NCBI RefSeq assembly: GCF_016899755.1
Contig: NZ_JACJJC010000012.1
Coordinates: forward strand, 1 to 64,000
Source of the DNA: Sutterella massiliensis
GTDB taxonomy: Bacteria; Pseudomonadota; Gammaproteobacteria; Burkholderiales; Burkholderiaceae_F
Direction of reading: 5' to 3'
Length of the DNA: 64,000 nt
The position numbers and the translations under genes are program-made. Positions 52,013-61,874 of this stretch are shown piece by piece; positions within the stretch are counted from its first letter, which is position 1; every line of letters begins with the position of its first letter. The notes below the pieces were generated by a model, which worked only from the letters and a program-made list of their open reading frames with translations, ran no database searches and was not told the DNA's origin.

Positions 52013-52022
52013 GGGTTAACCC
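52013..52022. promoter_or_regulatory. GGGTTAACCC palindrome between reductase F and the MerR gene
   Basis: Perfect 10-bp palindrome near the middle of the 380-bp gap between the two divergent genes. GGGTA half-sites occur on both sides (51977 and about 52055-52075). A MerR-type dimer site is inferred. The gap shows no other gene. Confidence 0.4.
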
Positions 52023-52247
52023 AGGGATTTACTTCGAATCACTTGAAAAAGGACGATGGGTATCCTGCGGGTAAGCCTCGAGTCAGCTAAGACATTTGTT
52101 GTAGATGAACGTCCAATTGCGGACAATCTTCGTCGCATTAACGAGGATTGCGGGTTTTTACCTATCATCTGTAAAATGACGCACTTCAGCTTTCTGCCTC
52201 CATCAAAAACTTGCTGCGGTAGCGCGGCTCGCTCGCGAGGACGCCAC

Positions 52248-53099
52248 ATGAACACGAACGACAACTCCGACAATCCCGGCTTCAAGCATTACCGAATCGG
52301 CGACTTTGCGAAATTCTGCGGCGTCACGTCCGACTTTCTGAAGCACTATGAAGAAGCGGGCCTCATCAATGTCGTGCAGCGAGAAAGCGGCTACCGCTAC
52401 TATCCGTTCGATCAGTCGGCTCGCATCATTGAATACATGCGACTTCGCAACTACGGCGTCACCGTCAAAGAGATGCAAGGCGTTCTCAAGGGCGGCGCCG
52501 AAGATGCGTTCGCGCTTCTCGATGACAAGGCCCAGGCGATTCGGGAAACGGTACGCCGCCTCGATGGACTCCTTGAGGAACACGAGCGGCTTGCCGCCTG
52601 GTACGCGAAGCGAAAAGAAAAGCCCGTCGACTGGGAAATTCGAGAGGTCGAGCCCTACTGTTTTTTGCCGCACACGAACAGTCAGTCCTTCCGCAAAGAC
52701 GAACGGATATACCAGCTTGTTCGGACGTGGGGCATGTGGCTGCCGGTCGTCAAATCTGCGCTGACGATCGAGCCCTCGCTTCTGCGCGACAATCCGGAGT
52801 CACTTCACTGGGGATTCGCTGTACCTGCCTCGCTTCTCGAACGCTACGGTCTGCCCGTCAACGACGCGGTTGAAACGCTTCAATTCGGCAAAGCTCTCGT
52901 TTTTCACTTCAACGAACTTGAGGGCGCCTTCAATATGGCGGACGTTGTTGCCGGACGCCACCCGGCTTTCGAACCTGTGCGGGAACTCGGTTTTCATGTG
53001 ACAGGCACGGGACTTCTTATTAATGAAATGAAGTTCCAAAACGACGAGAAGGGCCTCAACATGGGAACGGGCCGCTTTATTATTCCGATCGCACGTTAA
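52248..53099 (+). CDS. MerR family transcriptional regulator with effector domain
   Basis: A 283-residue regulator. The N-terminal winged helix (HYRIGDFAKFCGVTSDFLKHYEEAGLI) and the RESGYRYYPFDQSARI segment are MerR-type. A long coiled helix follows (to about residue 120). The C-terminal ~150 residues form an effector domain of unknown ligand (perhaps GyrI-like). It is divergent from reductase F, whose control is the natural inference. The ATG at 52248 has GAGGACG upstream; the frame is open farther upstream without homology. Confidence 0.85.
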   Translation: MNTNDNSDNPGFKHYRIGDFAKFCGVTSDFLKHYEEAGLINVVQRESGYRYYPFDQSARIIEYMRLRNYGVTVKEMQGVLKGGAEDAFALLDDKAQAIRETVRRLDGLLEEHERLAAWYAKRKEKPVDWEIREVEPYCFLPHTNSQSFRKDERIYQLVRTWGMWLPVVKSALTIEPSLLRDNPESLHWGFAVPASLLERYGLPVNDAVETLQFGKALVFHFNELEGAFNMADVVAGRHPAFEPVRELGFHVTGTGLLINEMKFQNDEKGLNMGTGRFIIPIAR

Positions 53100-53325
53100 C
53101 CGAGGAATCGTTGTCAACGCTTCAAGAACGTCTGAGGAAAGAAGGCAAACAATTACCGGCAGGCAGCGGTCTTTCACCGTACTTAATGTTCTTAAAAGCA
53201 ATCCACCCCGGTACCGAAAATGCTAACCTGCGCTTTTTGACGCACTTCAATGTGCAAGCGACCAACATCGTACACCTGCTCGACAGAACTGTTTAGCCGT
53301 ACGCTTTCTTCTGAGTGACGACTCG

Positions 53326-53331
53326 TATAAT
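53326..53331 (+). promoter_or_regulatory. Candidate -10 element for the ligase-dehydratase gene
   Basis: A perfect TATAAT at 53326-53331, 75 bp before the GTG start at 53406, with only a weak -35. The rest of the 306-bp gap 53100-53405 holds no convincing gene. Confidence 0.4.
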
Positions 53332-53405
53332 CGGGACGGTAATTTGCCAAAGACGCTCGGCTTTCGCGGCTTTGGCAACCGAAACCGATATGAAGGAGTT
53401 GCCCG

Positions 53406-55559
53406 GTGAGCCACTGCGAGTCCAGAGACTGTCGAATCGACAACGACGGCGCCGAACGCGATATCGCGCCGCAAGGTCCGTCTCGTCTATCGCAGTTTCT
53501 CACCATTTCGCCCAGAGGGCTTCCCGTAGCCCTTCGCGCCGACGGAACCGTCATGACGGACCGCGCGTTTCTTATGGAAGCGGGCGCCTGGGCTGAAGCG
53601 TTCCGGCGCGCAGCCGGCCGCTCGCGCGACACGGGCTGCTGCCGAAAGCGCCGCGTGGCGATCCACACCGAAGACACCGCCGCGCTCCTGCCCGCGCTTT
53701 TTGGGGCTTGGTCAGCAGGCGTCGAGACGGTGCTCGCCGGCGACGCGTTGCCCGGCACGCTTGCACGCATGCGCCGCGCAGCCATTGTTGAACCCGGCGT
53801 CGATATGGCAGCGCTTGACATGGCGGCCTTTGCCAAAGACAGCAAAAGCGGCAGCGGACTCTTAGCCGTGGAAGCACCGCTAGCGATTGACACAGCAGCT
53901 TCTGCTCCTCTGCCCCTTTTCGGACCGCTTTCCGACGAAGCGGTTCTCTGCTCGCTTTTCACGAGCGGCTCGACGGGAGAGGCCAAACGCGTGCCCAAGC
54001 GTCTGGGGCAGCTTTTCTTTGAAACCGAAGGCGTTGCGCGTGCGCTTCACGAAACGGGCATGACTTTTGATATGCCCACGGTCGCGGTTTCGACCGTGAC
54101 AGCGCAGCACATTTACGGAATTCTCTTCCGTGCACTTCTTGCACTCGTCGAACCTCAGCTTATGGCCGACTCTCCGCGGACACACTTCCCGGAGGCGCTC
54201 GCCGCGCGCATGGAAGCCCTTGCCGAGGGCGGCCGCAGAATTCTCCTCGTGAGTTCGCCTGCACACCTCGGACGTTTTACGGAGCCCGAGCTTTTTGCTC
54301 GATCCCGTGCGAGTATCGTCGGCGTCACGTCCTCGGCCGGCCCCCTTTCCGACGACGCGGCCCGTTCGGCACGTCTTGCCTTCGGTCACTGGCCGCTAGA
54401 AGTTCTCGGCTCGACCGAAACGGGCGGCATTGCACGGAGAATGCGAAAATTTGCCGACCCCGAATTCGAGGTTGACGCAGAAGAGAACCTTGCTCGTTCT
54501 CTTGGTGCAGCGATCGTCACGCCCGCTTGGCGACCGATGCCCGGCGTTGACATAGGCGTTGCTGTGTCCGATCGAACTGAAACGGCCGAGTCGATCGAAC
54601 CCAGAACCCCTGCTGTTGCGAAAGAAGGTGTCGGACGCATCGCACTCAAAGCGCGCCACTTGGCCGAGCGCGGCTGGACGATTGGCGACGATGCCGTGCG
54701 TCTTGAGCGAAATGCGGCCGCCCCTCTCTTCACGCTGCTCGGCCGCGCGGACCGCATTGCAAAGATCGAAGGGAAACGCGTGGCCTTGGCAGAAGTCGAG
54801 GCGGTGCTCCTTGCGACGGGATGCTTCAAAGTTGCAAAAGTCTTCGCCGTGTCGCGCGGCGAGCGTCTTTTCACCCACTCCGCCATCACCGAAGACCCCG
54901 CACTGCGCGACGAGCTTGCGGCCGTTGTTGTACCCACGGCCGAAATGAAGCGTCGCTTCCTTTCGCTCGGAAAGAACGCGGCGCTCGTCGACGTACGCCG
55001 CACGCTCCTCGAGCGCTTCTCGCCCGTTGTGATCCCGAAGCGCTGGCGTTTTGTCGAGCGGATGCCTGTAAATGCCCAGGGAAAGACCACGCGTGCGGCG
55101 CTTGCCTCGCTCTTTGACCCGCGTCGCCCGGAATGGCTTCTCGTAAGGGACGAGCGCACCGAGTCCGTCCGCTCGATTGAAGTCGAGCTCGCGCTCTCAC
55201 CCAACCTCATTTGGTTCCGCGGTCATTTTCCTGAACTTCCGATTCTGCCCGGTGTCGCGCAGCTTCTCTTGGCCAAAGAAGCACTCGAAGAATTCGCCGG
55301 CGACGATCCTTTCGTGCGAACCCGCCTCGCCTCGGGCGTGTCTGCCGTAAAAAACCTCAAATTCAAGTCGATTACGTACCCGGGCATGCAGATGCATCTG
55401 CGGCTCGAATTCGATGCCGCAACGCACACAAGCACTTCCCCGCTCAGGGTGAAGTTCGCCTGGCTCCGCTCGGAAGCGAGCAAGAAGCCCGCAGACGCAC
55501 CGGCACTGCTTCCACACTCGCTCGGTACGCTCGAATTTTCAGCCCCCGAGCCCGGGTGA
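53406..55559 (+). CDS. AMP-dependent ligase fused to a hotdog dehydratase (aryl-polyene ApeH/ApeI-like)
   Basis: A 717-residue fusion. Residues ~30-590 are an acyl/aryl-CoA-ligase-like adenylating enzyme with the phosphate loop FTSGSTGEAKRVPKR (about 185-199), the STETGGIARR segment and the C-terminal lysine in NAQGKTTRAAL. The last ~115 residues are a FabA/ApeI-type hotdog dehydratase (FRGHFPELPILPGVAQLLLA, GHFP at about 606-609). In aryl polyene clusters the ligase loads an aryl acid and the dehydratase acts on the growing chain. The GTG start is supported by AAGGAG 7 nt upstream. It lies 10 kb away from the related operon at 39.7-43 kb, with respiratory genes between. Confidence 0.85.
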   Translation: MSHCESRDCRIDNDGAERDIAPQGPSRLSQFLTISPRGLPVALRADGTVMTDRAFLMEAGAWAEAFRRAAGRSRDTGCCRKRRVAIHTEDTAALLPALFGAWSAGVETVLAGDALPGTLARMRRAAIVEPGVDMAALDMAAFAKDSKSGSGLLAVEAPLAIDTAASAPLPLFGPLSDEAVLCSLFTSGSTGEAKRVPKRLGQLFFETEGVARALHETGMTFDMPTVAVSTVTAQHIYGILFRALLALVEPQLMADSPRTHFPEALAARMEALAEGGRRILLVSSPAHLGRFTEPELFARSRASIVGVTSSAGPLSDDAARSARLAFGHWPLEVLGSTETGGIARRMRKFADPEFEVDAEENLARSLGAAIVTPAWRPMPGVDIGVAVSDRTETAESIEPRTPAVAKEGVGRIALKARHLAERGWTIGDDAVRLERNAAAPLFTLLGRADRIAKIEGKRVALAEVEAVLLATGCFKVAKVFAVSRGERLFTHSAITEDPALRDELAAVVVPTAEMKRRFLSLGKNAALVDVRRTLLERFSPVVIPKRWRFVERMPVNAQGKTTRAALASLFDPRRPEWLLVRDERTESVRSIEVELALSPNLIWFRGHFPELPILPGVAQLLLAKEALEEFAGDDPFVRTRLASGVSAVKNLKFKSITYPGMQMHLRLEFDAATHTSTSPLRVKFAWLRSEASKKPADAPALLPHSLGTLEFSAPEPG

Positions 55560-55815
55560 CGAAGCGAGAAACCGAAACCAAAGACGAAACCGAGGACGCC
55601 GCCCGAGAGGCTTCTTCCACCTTGGGCCGACGCCTGCCGATTCGATTCGCATCAGGACGATTCTTACATCGCCCAACTGCATCGCCGGCAGGCTTTTCGT
55701 TCTGAGAGAAGCTCTTCGAGCAGTTTCCAGACCGATGAAGCGGGGAGATTCCTGCAGCAAAAGCGCCCAAGCAACAAAAAGCGAGCACAAAAGAAGAAAG
55801 GGAAAGAAAAAAAAT

Positions 55816-56604
55816 ATGGATCAAAAAGTCGAACAAAAACAACAATCCCAAGATCAAACCTCAAATTTCGCAGCAGCCAAACAACCGAAGGCGTCCGAGC
55901 GCCGCCTCCGGCAGCTTGACGTTGCCGACGTCGAAACGCCAGAAATTCGTGCCTACGCGGAAAAAACCAAGCGCATCGACATGGCGCTCAGGATCCTGCT
56001 TCTCCTCGCTGGCATGTTTGTCGCAGCCTTCGGCATCTCACTCATCGCCGTTCTCAACCTCGGCTCAACGCCGATCAGCTCGCTGCCGCTCGTTGTCGCG
56101 GCGATTACGGGGCTTTCCTTCGGAACGACAACCTTCATCGTCAATCTGTTTTTTGTTCTCGGACAAATCGCGCTTTTGCGGCGAAAATTCAACCCTTGGA
56201 ACCTGCTTCAGATTCCGTCCGTTTTTGTTTTTTCGATTTTTATCGACCTCTCGATGCATCTCCTCTCAGGCGTGACCGGTTTCGGCTACGTCACCGCGCT
56301 CGCACTCTCGCTTGTCGGCAACCTTCTGCTCGCGTTCGGCATCGTCATGCAGATCCGCTCGAAGACACTCGTGCAGCCCGGTGAAGGCATCGTGCTAGCG
56401 GTTGCCGTTACGCTCAAAAAGCCCTTCGGCTACATGAAGATCTGCAATGACGTATCGCTCGTCGCGACCGCCGCCGTAGTGAGCTGGTGCGTGCTCGGCG
56501 AAATCATCCAAATCCGCGAAGGCACGCTCCTCTCGGCCGTCCTCGTGGGGCTCCTCGTCAAAGCGATCGACGGTCTGCGCCGCCGCATCACGGGCAAGGA
56601 CTAA
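55816..56604 (+). CDS. YitT/YczE-like membrane protein
   Basis: A 262-residue protein: a charged, Gln-rich N-terminal tail of about 50 residues, then five or six hydrophobic segments (LRILLLLAGMFVAAFGISLI; SSLPLVVAAITGLSFGTTTF; DVSLVATAAVVSWCVLG). It resembles the YczE/YyaS/YitT group of unknown function. The ATG at 55816 follows an A/G-rich ribosome binding site; the longer frame begins with a very basic stretch and is rejected. No operon partner is evident. Confidence 0.75.
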   Translation: MDQKVEQKQQSQDQTSNFAAAKQPKASERRLRQLDVADVETPEIRAYAEKTKRIDMALRILLLLAGMFVAAFGISLIAVLNLGSTPISSLPLVVAAITGLSFGTTTFIVNLFFVLGQIALLRRKFNPWNLLQIPSVFVFSIFIDLSMHLLSGVTGFGYVTALALSLVGNLLLAFGIVMQIRSKTLVQPGEGIVLAVAVTLKKPFGYMKICNDVSLVATAAVVSWCVLGEIIQIREGTLLSAVLVGLLVKAIDGLRRRITGKD

Positions 56605-56650
56605 GCGGGGGCTTGCGCGCAAAATTCAACTGCTGACGCAATCGCTGCGA

Positions 56651-56700
56651 GCGAGCAGCGCGCTTCCCGAAATAAGGAAGTGCGCCGCTCGCTTTGGTCA
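56651..56700. terminator. Terminator between the convergent YitT-like and fusion genes
   Basis: An imperfect 17-bp stem (56651-56667 with 56676-56692) with an 8-nt loop, followed on the plus strand by TTTGGTC and a later T run. It lies 46 bp after the YitT-like stop. Confidence 0.55.
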
Positions 56701-56760
56701 TTAACTATTTTTGTATCTCTCCGTTTTATACAGAGAAAAGAATTTAATTTTTCAATTCGA

Positions 56761-59205
56761 CTAATCACCCTCCGTCAAGTCGAACGCCTTGCGGTAGGTC
56801 TTGCTCTCGACGTTGAGGAGCCCGAGAACGGTCGAGTAGAGGTGCTCATGCGTGGCGTCCTTCTTCGCGCGTTCGGCAAGCGCCGCGCGGTCGACGCCGT
56901 AGGTTTCCGCAAACGCGTCGGAGAACCACATCACCATCGGCACGACAAGCTGCTCATCGGGCGCCATCATGTAGGGGGCGCCATGAAGGAACAAACCGTT
57001 TTCCCCGAGGCTCTCGCCGTGGTCCGACACCCAGAGCATCCCGGTATTGACGCCCTTTTCTTCTGCGGCTTTTCTGAGCACGCCGATCGCGTCAGCGAGC
57101 ACCGAATCCGTTTCGATCACACTGTTGTCGTAAGCGTTGCGAATGTCTTCGATGGGGCAGCTCGAAAGGTCTGCGGCCGTGCATTCGGGGCGAAAGACCT
57201 TGCGCTCGTCGGGCGAACCTTTGAAATAAGCGGGACCGTGCGAGCCATACATATGGAGGAACAAAACCGTCGTTGAACCGGGCTTGAGATCGGCCGCAGC
57301 GCGCGCGATCTCGCTCGTAAAGACCGCGTCGTAACAGACTCCGTCGGGACAGTTCTTATCATCCGCGGTTGGCCGGCGCGAGGGCACGCCCGCGCAGACG
57401 CCCTTGCAGCCCGACTGGTTGTCGATCCAGAGCACCTCGGCGCCCGCGCGCTTCAGAACATCGGGGAGCGCCTCTTCGGCGAGGATTCGCTTGCGGTCAT
57501 AGTCCGAGCGGCCGATGCGGTTCATCATGCATGGCAGCGACACGTCCGTCGACGTCCCGCAGGCTGCAACGCGCGGGAAGGAGATGAGATCCTTGACGGT
57601 CGAGAGCTTCGGATTCGTCGCGCGCTCGTAGCCCGAAAGCTGCCAGTTGGCCGATCGCGTCGTTTCGCCCACGAACACCACGAAGAGCGTGGGCTTTTCG
57701 GACTTCGTCGCCAGGACGGGCGTCGGGTCAACAACGGCGCGCACGCGCTTGGCGTCGGGGCTCGCATCGGTCGCAAGCGTCCGAATGCCCGAATAAATGA
57801 CGTTCACGGGTGCGATCTGATAGCGAAGCGTCTTGTCTTCGCGCATGACGCCCGCAAAGGTCTGGAAGTTGAGGAAGATGATGCCAACGCCCATCGCGAG
57901 GAAGACAAGTGCGCCGAGCGTACGCTTGGCGCCCGTCTTGAGGCTTTTGCCGAGGCGCGCGAGACGCGAGCCTGCAGCGCACTCGCCCTTGGCGCCGCGC
58001 CCGGCAAGCCAAGCGGCCCACAGGGGCGGAACGGCGGCAAAGAGGAAAATCGCCGTCGTGCGAACGCCCAGGTACTGCGAGGCTTCGCGCACGTCGGTCG
58101 CAATGAAATTGCGCACCATATCGGGCGTAAAGATAACGCCGTAGAGCATCGCCCCCGTGAAGCCCGTTGCGCCGCAGAGCGCAAAAAGGGCGGCCATCAG
58201 GCGAAAGAGCGGCTTGGGGAGCGCCGACATGAGCGTCAAAAGCGCCGCCCCCACAAAGAAGAACGCCGCGAGCGTGCCGAAAAGGAACAGCAGCTGGTCG
58301 CTCCCGGCACGTTCGAGCAGCTGCTTGGCAAGCGGAATATCGAAGACAAAGGTCCACCAAAGCGCAGTGAGAACGATCGCGGCAGGCAGTCCCATGGGCG
58401 ACGTGAAGGCCGCGCGAATGTTCTTATTGATCGTGCCGCGGGCAAACATCTGCGCATAGATTCCGGCGCAGACGAGCCAGTCGATCAACATCGTCGCGAT
58501 GTTGTGCGAAGCGAAGTGCGCCCCCTGCATGAGACGCGTCGTCCCGCAGAGAATCCCCATCAGCATTGCAAACGCAAAACCGAAGCGCGCGGCGCGCGGG
58601 TGTTCGTCGCGCAGCATGAAGTAAAGCGAAAAGAGGCAGAACCCGGTTCCCGCGTGTCCGGCGGGCCAGCAGTTCCCCGAGCGGAAAAAGAGCGAAAAGC
58701 TCGGGTCCACAATGATGCGATTACCCCCGAAGGGTTTCGCGTCCCACGGACAGGAAACGCCAGTCGTGCCTTTCAACCACCAAACGAGAAGAACGCTTGC
58801 GGCCATCCCGGCGAGCAGATAGAGAAGACGCTTTTCCGGGTTCGAGAACCAGCGTGCGGCATAGGGTGCGCGACCCTTGCGGCGAGCGAAGACGGCTTCG
58901 ACAAGGAAACCGATCGCACCCAGAGCAATCACAATCGGTACGGCCTTGAGGCCCTTGTGAAAAACGGTCGAAAAGAGGTCAACCCCGTACCAGGGCCAGC
59001 TGCTGCCGTTGAAAAAGGGCTTTGAGATCGCTACATCAAGCGAGTGCGGCGCAAAGAACACCATGACGGCAAGCGCGAGCGCCGGCAAAAGGAGCCAAGT
59101 TCTCGCCGACCAAGGCCTCGCGCCCGCCCCGTTCGTGCCGCCAGAAAGCGACGCAAGCGAAGAAATTTCACGTGCTGCGAGTCGGTTTGCCCGCCAGTGG
59201 ACCAT
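56761..59205 (-). CDS. PAP2 phosphatase fused to a phosphoethanolamine transferase (LpxE-EptA-like)
   Basis: An 814-residue inner-membrane fusion. The N-terminal part (~30-260) is a PAP2 phosphatase with CWPAGHAGTGF (181-184 core) and the Arg...His motif TTRLMQGAHFASHN (224-235). The second part (~270-814) is an EptA/MCR-type transferase: five TM segments, then a periplasmic sulfatase-fold domain. It has the nucleophile region FVGETTRSANWQLSGY (Thr about 515) and the zinc site VSDHGESLGENGLFLHG (about 726-742). This fuses the two steps of lipid A editing (1-phosphate removal, then ethanolamine-phosphate addition) seen as separate proteins LpxE and EptA in Helicobacter. Ribosome binding site GGGAGG precedes the ATG. 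Confidence 0.9.
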   Translation of the reverse strand: MVHWRANRLAAREISSLASLSGGTNGAGARPWSARTWLLLPALALAVMVFFAPHSLDVAISKPFFNGSSWPWYGVDLFSTVFHKGLKAVPIVIALGAIGFLVEAVFARRKGRAPYAARWFSNPEKRLLYLLAGMAASVLLVWWLKGTTGVSCPWDAKPFGGNRIIVDPSFSLFFRSGNCWPAGHAGTGFCLFSLYFMLRDEHPRAARFGFAFAMLMGILCGTTRLMQGAHFASHNIATMLIDWLVCAGIYAQMFARGTINKNIRAAFTSPMGLPAAIVLTALWWTFVFDIPLAKQLLERAGSDQLLFLFGTLAAFFFVGAALLTLMSALPKPLFRLMAALFALCGATGFTGAMLYGVIFTPDMVRNFIATDVREASQYLGVRTTAIFLFAAVPPLWAAWLAGRGAKGECAAGSRLARLGKSLKTGAKRTLGALVFLAMGVGIIFLNFQTFAGVMREDKTLRYQIAPVNVIYSGIRTLATDASPDAKRVRAVVDPTPVLATKSEKPTLFVVFVGETTRSANWQLSGYERATNPKLSTVKDLISFPRVAACGTSTDVSLPCMMNRIGRSDYDRKRILAEEALPDVLKRAGAEVLWIDNQSGCKGVCAGVPSRRPTADDKNCPDGVCYDAVFTSEIARAAADLKPGSTTVLFLHMYGSHGPAYFKGSPDERKVFRPECTAADLSSCPIEDIRNAYDNSVIETDSVLADAIGVLRKAAEEKGVNTGMLWVSDHGESLGENGLFLHGAPYMMAPDEQLVVPMVMWFSDAFAETYGVDRAALAERAKKDATHEHLYSTVLGLLNVESKTYRKAFDLTEGD

Positions 59206-59283
59206 CGTTTTCCTCCCGAGATTTGAAAAGGGATTTCGGATGGTTCAAAGGTAGAAATCGGGCATCAAAAGCCCGAAAAACCG

Positions 59284-59500
59284 GCGTCAAAACGGCGCCA
59301 AATCGACTGAGGCAGCGCAAAGAGTTTTGACGCGATTTGACGCCCGGCAACGAAGCCGCTCGCTTGGAAGGCAGCATGGAAAAATAAGCGAAAAATCCTG
59401 CGGTGCAAGCAAACCGCAGACTTTCAACGAACGACCCTTAGTCGTACGGGCGCGAACGCGGTGAGCGAATAGCCGGCAAGCACCGCGTCAAATGACGCGG
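59284..59500. promoter_or_regulatory. Cluster of GCGTCAAA boxes upstream of the PAP2-EptA gene
   Basis: Copies at 59284 (GCGTCAAAA), 59325-59333 and 59335-59343 (TTTTGACGC then ATTTGACGC, direct repeats 10 bp apart), plus CCGCGTCAAATGACGCGG (59483-59500), a near-complete palindrome containing the box. They lie in the 489-bp gap before the fusion gene. The 10-bp direct-repeat phasing suits an OmpR/PhoB-type regulator; the regulator itself is not identified. The remaining gap holds a 68-codon frame (59492-59698) that is probably spurious. Confidence 0.55.
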
Positions 59501-59694
59501 ATAGAAAGCGCACTTGTATTCCTCGCAGGGCTCGACGCGGTATTCGGCCAAGCGCTTCGCGCAAACACTGCCGCTCGGGTAGTTCACGCGATTCGCCTCA
59601 TCGTGCACGGTCACCCAGAATCATCGATTTGGCGGCAACGCGAAAAGGCTTCAATTTTGGCCGCCAACGCGGCAGAAGCCCGCACGAGCATTGC

Positions 59695-60342
59695 TTAGCG
59701 GCACGCTCGCTTCTTAAGCCCGAACTTCGCGGCAAGCGCGACGCCCACGGGACCGGCCACAGCGCAAAAGAACGCAAAAAGCGTGATCGCCGAGAGGTTC
59801 TCGAGCACAAACGGCATGCCGCCGAAAAGCCGTCCAGCCGTCAACAGCGTCCCGATCCAAAGGACTGCTGCAATAGCGCTCAAAAAGAGAAAACGATCGC
59901 GCGGCATACGCGCCGCGCCCGCTACGAGCGGCACGAAAGCACGAACGATAGGCGCAAAACGCGCAGCAACGATGGCTTTCCCGCCGTGTCGCTCGTAGAA
60001 GTCGTGCGCAATCTCAAGTCGTTCGGGATCGATCCAACGGATGCGGCGCGCGTAGAGCTGCGCGCCGAGAAAAGCGCCCGTTTCATAGCTCAAAAGATTG
60101 CCGACGAAGGCAGCGACCGAGAGAACCGCAAAGAGCGTCCCGAAGGCGAAAACCGCCGTCATCGTGAGCGTGCCGCACAGAAAAAGCAGCGAATTGCCGG
60201 GCAGAAAAGATACGGGCGCAACCCCCGTCTCAAGCGAATAGACGGCAAAGAGAATCGCATAAGCGACCGTTGTGTCAAGGCTGCCGAGCACGGTGAGAAG
60301 TGCATCGGCATTCGTGACGAGCGTGAAGAAATCAACCGCCAT
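59695..60342 (-). CDS. DedA family membrane protein
   Basis: A 215-residue polytopic protein with the DedA signatures FLPGNSLLFLCGTL (near 45-58) and the RFAPIVRAFVPLVAGAARM segment (about 127-145). DedA proteins flip undecaprenyl phosphate or other lipid carriers and affect resistance to cationic peptides. This fits with the neighbouring lipid A modification fusion. The ATG has AAAGGATG upstream. It is 31 bp downstream of the unknown membrane protein gene and co-directional with it. Confidence 0.9.
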   Translation of the reverse strand: MAVDFFTLVTNADALLTVLGSLDTTVAYAILFAVYSLETGVAPVSFLPGNSLLFLCGTLTMTAVFAFGTLFAVLSVAAFVGNLLSYETGAFLGAQLYARRIRWIDPERLEIAHDFYERHGGKAIVAARFAPIVRAFVPLVAGAARMPRDRFLFLSAIAAVLWIGTLLTAGRLFGGMPFVLENLSAITLFAFFCAVAGPVGVALAAKFGLKKRACR

Positions 60343-60373
60343 GACGATTCATCCTTTCGGGCCGCAGAAGCGC

Positions 60374-61006
60374 TCAGCGAGGCACGCGAACGCCGAGCGC
60401 ATTCACGAGGCGCAGCGAAAAGAGCGCGCAGATGAGAGCCTCGATGTCGCCCGCCAATGCTGAACCCGAAGCGTGCCCCGGCAAAAAGAGCGCCGTCGCG
60501 TACGTCGCGAGTGCCGCCGCTGCCGCCCAAACCGCAATACGGCGCGCCTTTTTCGGGTGTTCGGGGGCGAAAGCGTAAGCCGACACGATGAAGAACGACT
60601 CGAGCGAAGGCTCCAGCCCGCAGGCTTCAAGGACGAAAAAGAGAATGCTTGCCGAGACGAAGAGCCGCAACGCGCGTGCCGCTACGCGCGCGTCAAGCCG
60701 GATAAAGAGCCGTGCGCTCGCCTCACGCGGCAAAAGCGCGCTGATGAGAACAAGAAGACCCGAAGTCAAAATGAGTGCCGAAAGAAGTCCTTCGCCGAGC
60801 GCTTCGAGTGCGCCGCTCACCCTGAAGGCGAGCCGAGCCGTCTCGAAGCCGTCCCCAAACGTGAGCGCCGCAGAAAAGAGTTCCGCCGAAAACGCAAAGA
60901 GAAGCATGGCGATCGCCGCACACGAGGCACTCACCACATCGGCCTTTGTCGGTCGAACGCGTGCGAGCCAAAAAATCGATGAATTGATAGGCGGGACGCT
61001 GGCCAT
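60374..61006 (-). CDS. Unknown integral membrane protein
   Basis: A 210-residue protein with about five hydrophobic segments (ADVVSASCAAIAMLLFAFSA; LLSALILTSGLLVLISALL; LRLFVSASILFFVLEACGL; AVWAAAAALATYATALFL). No family was recognised. The ATG at 61006 has a strong GGAGG site. It begins an operon with dedA and is preceded by GCGTCAAA boxes also seen before the PAP2-EptA gene, so a role in envelope maintenance is inferred. Confidence 0.7.
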   Translation of the reverse strand: MASVPPINSSIFWLARVRPTKADVVSASCAAIAMLLFAFSAELFSAALTFGDGFETARLAFRVSGALEALGEGLLSALILTSGLLVLISALLPREASARLFIRLDARVAARALRLFVSASILFFVLEACGLEPSLESFFIVSAYAFAPEHPKKARRIAVWAAAAALATYATALFLPGHASGSALAGDIEALICALFSLRLVNALGVRVPR

Positions 61007-61106
61007 GTTTTTCCTCCACTTCGTGCGTTGCGCCGGACGCGCTCGAAGCGCCTTGGCGGCTTGTCGAGCCGCTCGTCAAACGCTTCGTCCTTTGTGCGCG
61101 TTCTGA

Positions 61107-61703
<597 letters not shown>

Positions 61704-61874
61704 TGCGGGCATTGACACAAAAGGCGCGTTCTGCACCGAATTGATGCACGCTGCACCCGCCGGACGGCAGGTGTTGCCGCAGACGAAAGAGAAAGCCACA
61801 CCGCCCCTGCAAACCAATACCAATGACAAAAGCGTTTCGGCATTGTCCGATGCGCAAACCCCTCGGAAGTAAAA

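Noticed and set aside
53111..53296. 61-codon frame between the MerR gene and the ligase fusion
   Set aside because: No ribosome binding site and no domain; the region looks like a promoter with a TATAAT element.
59492..59698. 68-codon frame upstream of the dedA end
   Set aside because: No ribosome binding site, begins inside a palindrome and has no homology that I recognise.
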